Shown: positions 62,501 through 64,000 of the stretch, piece after piece
How positions within the stretch are numbered: position 1 is the stretch's first letter
How the letters are laid out: every line of letters starts with the position of its first letter
DNA from: Oxyruncus cristatus
Lineage: Eukaryota; Chordata; Aves; Passeriformes; Cotingidae
Assembly: GCA_013399855.1 (NCBI GenBank)
Contig: VXAY01002371.1
Coordinates: 2,226,883-2,290,882, forward strand
Reading direction: 5' to 3'
DNA length: 64,000 nt
Translations under genes and position numbers: made by a program
Notes under the pieces: model-generated
The model's input: only the letters and a program-made list of their open reading frames with translations
What the model was told of the DNA's origin: nothing
Databases searched by the model: none

Positions 62501-63372
62501 GCCTTTTTCCTTCTTTCTTAGCCTGAGTTCTAGGCAGGTGAATTCCCATTAAAATTAGTAAATTTTTAAAATAGTTTTTCTTTTGCAGCACAGAAATATC
62601 CAATTCACTACATTAAGAAAATGCCCTGCTTTTCAACATGTCCAAAGTGGAATTCTGTCCAGATAATCTTGACAGAAAAATAATGGAAGACTAAACTGAC
62701 AAAAACAGCCTAGATGGCAAAGTTCAGCAACTTCATGATGTGGCATCCTGAGAAGGAGACGGAAAAAAGAAGCCCCACAAAGAGTGAAAGACTTCAAATG
62801 GAGATCACATGGTTCACAGTAGGAATGTTTCTTCTGTAGATCAAGTTACTCAAAATGTATAAATTAATCCCTAAATGAAATACCACTGAGACAGGAATTT
62901 CATAAATTCAAAAAAGTTGAGAGAAAAAACATGATGAAGGAAGTCCCCAAGAACTGCTGACATTTCCATTCCTATTTTCATCTGATATTAATTTTATTCT
63001 AAGTAGTTTGACTATTCTTTTGATCTTTACTTGGGGCAAAATAACATGGAAAATCTCTCCCTGACTGCCATCAAACTTCTAAGTTCTCAGTGTTATGCTT
63101 TGCATGGTTGATAGTCCTTTACTATACATGGAATACATGTATAATACCTGTGCCTATCCTGTACTACAAGTAACCAGGCCAACAGAAAAACCCAAAACCC
63201 AACGCTTCCCACATTTATTTGTCACCTTGAGTTGCTCCATTCTACTCTGTATTGCTGAGAGATCAGATGAGTGACTGGGATCCTGTTCTTTCAGTATTTC
63301 TTCTGCTTCTGTTATCCAGGTCTCAAGGACTTCCAGGTTCTTAGCAAAGGTCTGATAGTCCAGAACTCCAGC
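11348..63372 (-). CDS. SYNE1: SYNE1 (nesprin-1) C-terminal part, 27 exons
   Basis: Nesprin-1 is a tail-anchored spectrin-repeat protein of the outer nuclear envelope. Its KASH domain binds SUN1/SUN2 trimers in the perinuclear space, and the cytoplasmic rod links to actin, microtubule motors and other partners (LINC complex). Seen here: 27 exons on the minus strand joined by hand at splice sites, total 4,413 nt (1,470 codons plus stop), with every exon phase matching its neighbour. The protein is a chain of three-helix spectrin repeats with helix-A and helix-C Trp residues, a Ser/acid-rich linker (exon 29,551-29,881), then repeats, a Ser-rich tail, a transmembrane helix and a lumenal tail ending PPPL. 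The 5' part of the gene (actin-binding CH domains and most repeats) lies beyond the right edge. PPPL and GLACLVPM separate it from SYNE2. Introns shorter than 1 kb hold nothing recognisable. Identification is from recalled family sequence, not a database search. Confidence 0.96.
11589..18360 (-). other. last SYNE1 intron, 6.8 kb
   Basis: The longest intron in the window, separating the KASH exon from the rest. A degenerate LINE fragment sits at about 14,930-15,120. No exon was recognised; short frames on both strands lack family features. Confidence 0.75.
14930..15120 (+). repeat. degenerate CR1/L3-type LINE fragment
   Basis: The plus-strand translation [14 protein letters not shown] followed by [10 protein letters not shown] resembles the conserved RxHLEYCVQFW and IEKLERVQRR motifs near the end of CR1-type reverse transcriptases. 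The DNA (AGATCTCACCTGGAGCAG) fits too. Much older than the copy at 33,000. Confidence 0.55.
18361..18419 (-). CDS. SYNE1: SYNE1 exon, 59 nt ([15 protein letters not shown]...)
   Basis: 59 nt (19 codons plus 2 nt); acceptor ATTGCAAACAG, donor AG|GTACCT. Reads [19 protein letters not shown] plus two bases of Arg. Identical over this stretch to the remembered mammalian sequence. Because 59 is not a multiple of three, skipping it would shift the frame and lose the KASH domain. Confidence 0.97.
18420..20260 (-). other. SYNE1 intron, 1.8 kb
   Basis: Contains an unexplained plus-strand open stretch at 19,857-20,084, and poly-A runs at about 18,523-18,538 and 19,141-19,154. No exon recognised. Confidence 0.7.
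19857..20084 (+). other. coding-like plus-strand open stretch, no start codon
   Basis: 75 codons are open between TAA (19,854) and TGA (20,082) with no early ATG. The middle reads [20 protein letters not shown], then a Lys/Arg-rich run ([20 protein letters not shown]). It looks more protein-like than other chance frames in this AT-rich intron. I do not recognise it. It may be a fragment of a retrocopy or old mobile element. Confidence 0.3.
20261..20350 (-). CDS. SYNE1: SYNE1 Ser-rich exon ([13 protein letters not shown]...)
   Basis: 90 nt, 30 codons, phase 0; acceptor TGAACTTTAG, donor ACG|GTAATT. Reads [20 protein letters not shown] and ends TPSRQRT. Low-complexity Ser/Thr/Pro segment between the last spectrin repeat and the KASH anchor; SP and TP dipeptides are possible phosphosites (inference). 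Confidence 0.97.
20351..21356 (-). other. SYNE1 intron, 1.0 kb
   Basis: Nothing recognisable; AT-rich, no repeat family identified. Confidence 0.7.
21357..21569 (-). CDS. SYNE1: SYNE1 exon, end of last spectrin repeat
   Basis: 213 nt, 71 codons, phase 0; acceptor CTTGGCAACAG, donor CTG|GTAAGT. Reads [20 protein letters not shown] and ends LDISSSQL. Contains [20 protein letters not shown] and a final basic/Leu-rich helix. After it the protein leaves the spectrin fold. Confidence 0.97.
21935..22063 (-). CDS. SYNE1: SYNE1 exon ([15 protein letters not shown]...)
   Basis: 129 nt, 43 codons, phase 0; acceptor ATTGCTTGCAG, donor ATG|GTAGGA. Reads [20 protein letters not shown] and ends QDHHRLLM. 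Helix-A Trp in [11 protein letters not shown]. The dinucleotide-precise match to nesprin-1 helps exclude SYNE2, which has LLLWLASAKNRR here. Confidence 0.97.
22402..22602 (-). CDS. SYNE1: SYNE1 exon ([15 protein letters not shown]...)
   Basis: 201 nt, 67 codons, phase 0; acceptor TTATTGTCAAG, donor CAG|GTCTGT. Reads [20 protein letters not shown] and ends QAALMQCQ. Helix-C Trps in [17 protein letters not shown]. Part of the last spectrin repeats before the nuclear membrane anchor. Confidence 0.97.
22603..24067 (-). other. SYNE1 intron, 1.5 kb
   Basis: No exon or recognisable repeat. A plus-strand open frame running into 24,209 is the antisense shadow of the neighbouring exon. Confidence 0.7.
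24068..24279 (-). CDS. SYNE1: SYNE1 exon ([15 protein letters not shown]...)
   Basis: 212 nt (2 nt plus 70 codons); acceptor TTTGTCATTCCAG, donor AAA|GTGAGT. Reads [20 protein letters not shown] and ends ELRIKKLK. Helix-C Trp (ERWEL) then helix-A Trps ([13 protein letters not shown]). This is part of the penultimate repeat region linked in mammals to emerin and lamin binding. Confidence 0.97.
25011..25023 (+). repeat. G13 homopolymer run
   Basis: Thirteen consecutive G in the intron between 24,280 and 25,548, minus strand C13. The length may be unstable or a sequencing artefact. Confidence 0.9.
25549..25675 (-). CDS. SYNE1: SYNE1 exon ([14 protein letters not shown]...)
   Basis: 127 nt (42 codons plus 1 nt); acceptor TTATTAACATAG, donor G|GTAAGT. 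Reads [20 protein letters not shown] and ends MNSTETQTA. The initial Met is internal to the protein (KGY|MKLL), not a start. Confidence 0.96.
26541..26683 (-). CDS. SYNE1: SYNE1 exon ([15 protein letters not shown]...)
   Basis: 143 nt (2 nt plus 47 codons); acceptor TTTTGATACAG, donor TAT|GTGCGT. Reads [20 protein letters not shown] and ends [10 protein letters not shown]. The [14 protein letters not shown] segment is characteristic of nesprin-1. Confidence 0.96.
26684..28644 (-). other. SYNE1 intron, 2.0 kb
   Basis: Sits downstream of the cassette exon. No repeat family or further exon was recognised. Confidence 0.7.
28645..28713 (-). CDS. SYNE1: SYNE1 DV23 cassette exon, 69 nt
   Basis: 69 nt (2 nt, 22 codons, 1 nt); acceptor TTTTATTTTTTCAG, donor G|GTAGGC. 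With the G from the previous exon it reads [19 protein letters not shown], then RNIS. This corresponds to the known 23-residue insert (DV23) that is alternatively spliced in nesprins. Length divisible by three, and the flanking phases join directly if it is skipped (A-G-E-P), so both forms stay in frame. Confidence 0.94.
29551..29881 (-). CDS. SYNE1: SYNE1 exon: Ser/acid-rich linker
   Basis: 331 nt (110 codons plus 1 nt); acceptor TTATGCTTCTAG, donor G|GTATGG. Starts [20 protein letters not shown] and ends [11 protein letters not shown]. Not spectrin-like: acidic, rich in Ser, with [11 protein letters not shown] and [14 protein letters not shown], then [14 protein letters not shown]. It matches the flexible segment of nesprin-1 between two spectrin-repeat groups, and Ser/Thr sites suggest phosphorylation (inference). 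At 331 nt it is the longest internal exon here. Confidence 0.97.
30766..30957 (-). CDS. SYNE1: SYNE1 exon ([15 protein letters not shown]...)
   Basis: 192 nt, 64 codons, phase 0; acceptor TTTTTTTTACTCAG, donor CCT|GTGTGT. Reads [20 protein letters not shown] and ends [10 protein letters not shown]. Ends a spectrin repeat and leads into the acidic linker. Confidence 0.96.
31663..31800 (-). CDS. SYNE1: SYNE1 exon ([15 protein letters not shown]...)
   Basis: 138 nt, 46 codons, phase 0; acceptor TTTTCCACTCTCCAG, donor AAG|GTAAAG. Reads [20 protein letters not shown] and ends VQAKIKQLK. Helix-A Trp in [12 protein letters not shown]. Confidence 0.96.
32230..32412 (-). CDS. SYNE1: SYNE1 exon ([15 protein letters not shown]...)
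   Basis: 183 nt, 61 codons, phase 0; acceptor ending TTTAG, donor AAA|GTATTT (weak). Reads [20 protein letters not shown] and ends [17 protein letters not shown] is helix C. Nearly identical to remembered mammalian nesprin-1. Confidence 0.96.
33000..33775 (+). mobile_element. CR1 LINE, 3' part, sense on plus strand
   Basis: 5'-truncated copy of the avian chicken-repeat-1 non-LTR retrotransposon. Degenerate translation resembles the end of the CR1 reverse transcriptase ORF2 ([20 protein letters not shown] region, about 33,270-33,330). It ends with two perfect ATTCTGTG units at 33,759-33,774, the diagnostic CR1 tail. Frames are broken, so it is not active. It lies antisense to SYNE1. Confidence 0.93.
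33950..34762 (+). mobile_element. solo LTR of an avian endogenous retrovirus
   Basis: 813 bp beginning TGTCCTAGTT and ending AATCAGCACA (TG...CA), flanked by a perfect 5-bp target-site duplication CAATC at 33,945-33,949 and 34,763-34,767. No internal retroviral genes are present, so this is a recombined solo LTR. AGTAAA near 34,685 looks like a mutated AATAAA poly(A) signal and sets the likely plus orientation. A five-base duplication fits some avian ERV classes; the exact family is not assigned. It inserted just downstream of the CR1 copy. Confidence 0.85.
37243..37393 (-). CDS. SYNE1: SYNE1 exon ([15 protein letters not shown]...)
   Basis: 151 nt (1 nt plus 50 codons); acceptor TTATCTGTTGCAG, donor GAG|GTGATT (weak). 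Reads [20 protein letters not shown] and ends AKEELKKFE. Three tryptophans mark a helix-C to helix-A junction. Highly conserved. Confidence 0.96.
37394..39636 (-). other. SYNE1 intron, 2.2 kb
   Basis: Contains a short CR1 tail at about 38,969-39,105 and AT-rich simple sequence near 38,430-38,460. No exon recognised. Confidence 0.7.
38969..39105 (-). repeat. CR1 LINE 3' tail fragment
   Basis: Repeated AATCACAG units followed by GGGTTGAAAAGGACCTCTGA and AAGTCCAACCCTTGATCCAC are the antisense CR1 3' end. Confidence 0.8.
39637..39824 (-). CDS. SYNE1: SYNE1 exon ([13 protein letters not shown]...)
   Basis: 188 nt (62 codons plus 2 nt); acceptor TTTTCACCTGCAG, donor AA|GTAAGT. Reads [20 protein letters not shown] and ends CAMSMERRL plus two bases of Lys. 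[10 protein letters not shown] is helix C. Cys-rich middle ([10 protein letters not shown]). Confidence 0.96.
39825..43408 (-). other. SYNE1 intron, 3.6 kb
   Basis: Contains a possible very old LINE fragment at about 40,725-41,060 (CATCTAGAATACTACACTCA resembles the CR1/L3-type tail). No exon recognised. Confidence 0.6.
43409..43571 (-). CDS. SYNE1: SYNE1 exon, first shared with alpha2 ([11 protein letters not shown]...)
   Basis: 163 nt (1 nt plus 54 codons); acceptor CTTTTTCTTTACAG, donor CAG|GTAAAA. Reads [20 protein letters not shown] and ends QRKLNEQQ. Helix-A Trp in [12 protein letters not shown]. The lone leading G completes an Arg codon from either the upstream exon (50,167) or the alpha2 exon. 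Confidence 0.96.
43985..44175 (-). repeat. CR1 LINE 3' fragment
   Basis: The phrases GGGTTGGAAGGGACCATTAA, CCCCATCCAGCCTGACCTTG and GGGCAACCTCTCTGGGCAAC are typical of CR1 3' ends in antisense orientation. 5' truncated, as is normal for CR1. Confidence 0.88.
45205..45233 (+). repeat. interstitial telomeric repeat (AACCCT)4AACCC
   Basis: 29 bp of perfect vertebrate telomeric repeat, four and five-sixths units, flanked by TTATAAAGAGTTATAA on the left. Short perfect telomeric tracts inside introns are usually attributed to double-strand-break repair involving telomerase or to insertion of telomere-bearing DNA. Confidence 0.97.
45449..45748 (+). other. unexplained 99-codon plus-strand open frame
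   Basis: Open frame starting [11 protein letters not shown] and ending IFSHMKVI, with a long coding-like middle ([20 protein letters not shown]). It lies about 215 bp right of the telomeric repeat, antisense to SYNE1 and inside its intron. The surrounding 45,234-45,760 is more GC-rich and less repetitive than neighbouring intron. I do not recognise the protein. It could be a retrocopy fragment, an old transposon fragment, or chance. Confidence 0.3.
47436..47527 (-). CDS. SYNE1: nesprin-1alpha2 alternative first coding exon
   Basis: 92 nt from the ATG: 30 codons plus AG. Reads [20 protein letters not shown] followed by [10 protein letters not shown]. It corresponds to the unique N-terminus known for the short muscle isoform nesprin-1alpha2 ([15 protein letters not shown] is shared). 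The start is chosen by that match; an in-frame ATG lies five codons upstream (MLENF) and the frame extends further still. No GT donor fits: the frame hits a stop soon after. The only phase-2 option is AAG|GCAGGG, a GC donor, giving DITR joined to VKKLKETL. The resulting isoform would be about 973 residues with the DV23 exon, or about 950 without. Confidence 0.9.
47528..47750 (-). promoter_or_regulatory. SYNE1: candidate promoter/5' UTR of nesprin-1alpha2
   Basis: This is the region immediately upstream of the alpha2 start codon. Two E-box motifs (CAAATG at 47,662-47,667; CAACTG at 47,707-47,712) and a GATA-type site (TGATAA, 47,683-47,688) lie within 200 bp. Alpha2 is known to be muscle-enriched, and E-boxes and GATA sites fit that, but such short motifs are common by chance. 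No TATA box or transcription start can be fixed from sequence. Confidence 0.4.
49868..49955 (-). repeat. CR1 LINE 3' fragment
   Basis: The phrases ATAGAATCATTAAGGTCGG, AAAAGGCCTTTAAGATCATC and AAGTCCAACCGTCAACC are the antisense form of the CR1 3' end in birds. Only about 90 bp is recognisable. Confidence 0.8.
50167..50333 (-). CDS. SYNE1: SYNE1 exon ([12 protein letters not shown]...)
   Basis: 167 nt (55 codons plus 2 nt); acceptor TTACGGTCCAG, donor AG|GTAAAA. Reads [20 protein letters not shown] and ends [10 protein letters not shown] plus two bases of Arg. DRWQHLL is helix C. This is the last exon unique to longer isoforms before the alpha2 start; its two-base tail AG matches the alpha2 exon's tail, so both can splice to the same acceptor at 43,571. 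Confidence 0.96.
50818..50976 (-). CDS. SYNE1: SYNE1 exon ([15 protein letters not shown]...)
   Basis: 159 nt, 53 codons, phase 0; acceptor TGGTTCAAG, donor AAG|GTACGG. Reads [20 protein letters not shown] and ends EEMIEKLKK. Two helix-A tryptophans ([16 protein letters not shown]) mark the start of a spectrin repeat. Confidence 0.96.
50977..52821 (-). other. SYNE1 intron, 1.85 kb
   Basis: It starts with a GC donor. No exon or known repeat was recognised apart from a poly-A run near 51,400-51,415. Short frames on both strands show no family features. Confidence 0.75.
52822..52977 (-). CDS. SYNE1: SYNE1 exon with GC donor ([13 protein letters not shown]...)
   Basis: 156 nt, 52 codons, phase 0; acceptor TTCTCTTAAG. 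Reads [20 protein letters not shown] and ends RQWEELCHQ (helix-C Trp). The donor is CAG|GCAAGT, a textbook GC-type 5' splice site. The nearby GT (GTACAG, four bases further) would leave phase 2 and not fit the next exon, which starts in phase 0 with VCLRRQQ. Confidence 0.95.
53708..53833 (-). CDS. SYNE1: SYNE1 exon ([13 protein letters not shown]...)
   Basis: 126 nt, 42 codons, phase 0; acceptor CTGCTTTCAG, donor AAG|GTAAAG. Reads [20 protein letters not shown] and ends HAEQIRCK. Conserved [12 protein letters not shown] segment. Confidence 0.95.
54690..55285 (+). repeat. avian interspersed repeat, probably retroviral/LTR-derived
   Basis: This segment is far richer in G and C than its surroundings. 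It contains repeated phrases such as CCAGTGTGGGTC and TCTGCTCCACTGTGG, then a CT/TCC-rich tract (about 54,983-55,010), then a T-rich stretch and an AATAAA (about 55,105). It resembles a high-copy avian repeat that I associate with endogenous retroviral sequence, but I cannot name the family with confidence and found no clear ends. Short frames on both strands inside it (84-127 codons) are repeat-derived, not host genes. Confidence 0.5.
55473..55530 (+). repeat. short array of TAGCATATATGCA-like units
   Basis: Four imperfect copies of TTAGCATATATGCA / GTAGCATATATGCA, each containing the palindrome GCATATATGC, within about 58 bp of the intron just left of exon 55,634-55,828. Confidence 0.85.
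55634..55828 (-). CDS. SYNE1: SYNE1 exon ([11 protein letters not shown]...)
   Basis: 195 nt, 65 codons, phase 0; acceptor ATATTTTCAG, donor AAA|GTAAGT. Reads [20 protein letters not shown] and ends [22 protein letters not shown] is helix C. Strongly conserved against remembered mammalian nesprin-1. Confidence 0.96.
56547..56781 (-). CDS. SYNE1: SYNE1 exon ([14 protein letters not shown]...)
   Basis: 235 nt (1 nt plus 78 codons); acceptor TTATAATAG, donor CAG|GTATGT. It begins [20 protein letters not shown] and ends ARALLDEVQ. It carries the helix-C tryptophan of one repeat ([15 protein letters not shown]) and the helix-A tryptophan of the next (LRKWLMEMS), so the repeat boundary falls inside the exon. 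Confidence 0.96.
57751..57845 (-). CDS. SYNE1: SYNE1 exon ([11 protein letters not shown]...)
   Basis: 95 nt (31 codons plus 2 nt); acceptor GTACAACAG, donor AG|GTAGAC. Reads [20 protein letters not shown] and ends EQGQVDD plus the first two bases of an Arg codon. It is a helix-B type spectrin segment. The phase fits the single leading G of the next exon. Confidence 0.95.
57846..61495 (-). other. SYNE1 intron, 3.65 kb
   Basis: No exon-like segment was seen. The intron begins with the GC donor at 61,490-61,495. It contains an A/C-rich low-complexity stretch at about 59,310-59,370 (AAACC/AAACAA runs) and a CCAATTTT-type simple repeat at about 58,360-58,390. A short plus-strand frame at 59,675-59,857 shows no recognisable motif and is treated as chance. 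Confidence 0.8.
61496..61643 (-). CDS. SYNE1: SYNE1 exon with GC donor ([10 protein letters not shown]...)
   Basis: 148 nt (1 nt plus 49 codons); acceptor TTTCTTTCAG. Reads [20 protein letters not shown] and ends LLEQQRAHE. The helix-A tryptophan is in CETWMDLL. The donor is GAG|GCAAGT: a GC dinucleotide in an otherwise consensus site. The GT four bases downstream would break the frame, whereas the GC site joins RAHE to LFQAEMF exactly as in other nesprin-1 proteins. Confidence 0.95.
62015..62169 (-). CDS. SYNE1: SYNE1 exon ([13 protein letters not shown]...)
   Basis: 155 nt (51 codons plus 2 nt); acceptor TTTTGTTGCAG, donor AG|GTGGGG. Reads [20 protein letters not shown] and ends [11 protein letters not shown] plus the first two bases of a Ser codon. 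NRHWSLI is the helix-C tryptophan. Near-identical to the remembered mammalian nesprin-1 segment. Confidence 0.95.
63226..63372 (-). CDS. SYNE1: SYNE1 exon, 49 aa (AGVLDYQTF...)
   Basis: 147 nt, phase 0 at both ends; acceptor TTTAAG, donor AAG|GTGACA. It starts [19 protein letters not shown] and ends RMEQLK. The ETWITEAEE segment carries the helix-A tryptophan of a spectrin repeat. It joins in frame to SQMLKF of the next exon. This is the most upstream well-supported exon in the window. Confidence 0.93.
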
Positions 63373-63610
63373 CTTAAACAAAAGGATCCACAGTTTAAGA
63401 ACTTTGGCTGCACAGCATCCCTACTGGCATTAAACTCCTAGTTATTCTCATTCAGATTTGCAAATCTAGCTGAACAGGCTAGGAGCAATTGTTACTGCTG
63501 TTTTGCTTGCTGACTGTGGAATTATTGGGGATTTTTTTAGGTTAAAATAGAGAATTTTTAAACACAGCAAAAAGGCAACGTTTCAACAAAGTGCATAAAT
63601 ACCTCCTTAC

Positions 63611-63640
63611 CTTGAAATAGATATCCTCTAGCTTTCTTTT
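63611..63640 (-). CDS. SYNE1: candidate 30-nt microexon of SYNE1
   Basis: A 30-nt stretch is bounded by an acceptor ending TTACTTTCAG and a good donor CAAG|GTAAGG. It reads KRKLEDIYFK in phase 0. The next exon (63,226-63,372) also starts in phase 0, so inclusion or skipping keeps the frame. The charged, helix-prone peptide would suit a spectrin-repeat linker. It is proposed from splice signals and phase only; I cannot recall a matching exon with certainty, and such a short stretch could arise by chance. Confidence 0.42.
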
Positions 63641-64000
63641 CTGAAAGTAACTCCAATGCTTAATTTATTGTCAGCAGAGAGAACTAGTCACTCTTATTGC
63701 ATTTTTAAATTAAAGCCTTCTCTCATGTTTTGTCTCCTCACAGTACAGTGATGTTTAAGTACATTTCAAACAATGCTGGACTTCTTGGGTAAATCCTCTT
63801 GTCCCTCAAACGAAGTCACTACCTCTGCTGCTTTTTCAACCATACAGTTTGCTATGCAATACATTCTTCCACTCCTTTTTTGCTCTTTAGGCCCTGGTGA
63901 CACAAGCAATTAGCAGCACCTACTGAACAGGCTTTGACACAAATAGTAGGTGTCAGTCTGGCCACTGACATTAACAGGAACCACAAAAATCAATTCTACA
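63641..64000 (-). other. right-edge SYNE1 intron sequence
   Basis: No further exon or repeat was recognised between the candidate microexon and the window edge; the next upstream SYNE1 exons lie outside. Confidence 0.6.

Noticed and set aside
11348..63372. Assignment of the gene to SYNE2 (nesprin-2)
   Set aside because: The KASH tail has [14 protein letters not shown] and ends PPPL. The repeats read [19 protein letters not shown] and [12 protein letters not shown]. These match nesprin-1; nesprin-2 ends PPPT and differs at these places.
1..64000. CRISPR arrays, bacterial operons, rRNA or tRNA genes
   Set aside because: No spaced direct-repeat array, ribosome-binding-site operon layout, rRNA core sequence or tRNA cloverleaf was seen; the window is vertebrate genomic DNA.

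Overview
The window is vertebrate nuclear DNA, almost certainly from a bird. It holds the 3' end of one large gene on the minus strand, SYNE1 (nesprin-1, the giant spectrin-repeat protein of the outer nuclear membrane). I could chain 27 coding exons from about 63.4 kb down to the stop codon at 11,348. Every boundary has a plausible splice site and every junction keeps the reading frame, giving 1,470 residues. SYNE1 is favoured over its paralogue SYNE2 because the KASH tail reads GLACLVPM before the lumenal part and ends in PPPL; nesprin-2 ends in PPPT. Bird origin is inferred from CR1 LINE copies (one with the typical ATTCTGTG tail), an avian-style retroviral LTR, and protein differences from mammals.

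Layout, left to right: 1-3,060 is AT-rich, non-coding, and ends in two plus-strand poly(A) signals. It may be the end of the 3' UTR of ESR1, the tail-to-tail neighbour of SYNE1 in other vertebrates, but no coding part is present to prove it. 3,061-10,700 is intergenic with one CR1 fragment. About 10,725-11,588 is the terminal SYNE1 exon (3' UTR and KASH domain). A 6.8 kb intron follows, then the Ser-rich exons before KASH (18,361-20,350), a dense run of spectrin-repeat exons (21,357-32,412), an intron filled by a CR1 copy and a solo LTR (32,413-37,242), more exons (37,243-43,571), a 6.6 kb intron (43,572-50,166) and the upstream spectrin-repeat exons (50,167-63,372). A possible 30-nt microexon lies at 63,611-63,640.

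The most informative element is inside the 6.6 kb intron at 47,436-47,527. It matches the unique first coding exon of the short muscle isoform nesprin-1alpha2 (start [15 protein letters not shown]). The window therefore contains the whole of that isoform, about 973 residues including the 23-residue DV23 cassette. Three splice donors appear to be GC instead of GT: two are near-perfect GCAAGT sites, and the third is the only frame-compatible donor seen for the alpha2 exon.

No bacterial-type system, CRISPR array, rRNA or tRNA was seen. Two small plus-strand open stretches (19,857-20,084 and 45,449-45,748) are unexplained; the second lies beside a perfect interstitial telomeric repeat. The sequence shows no wholly new biological system. 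Its interest lies in isoform structure, splice-site variants and inserted elements.
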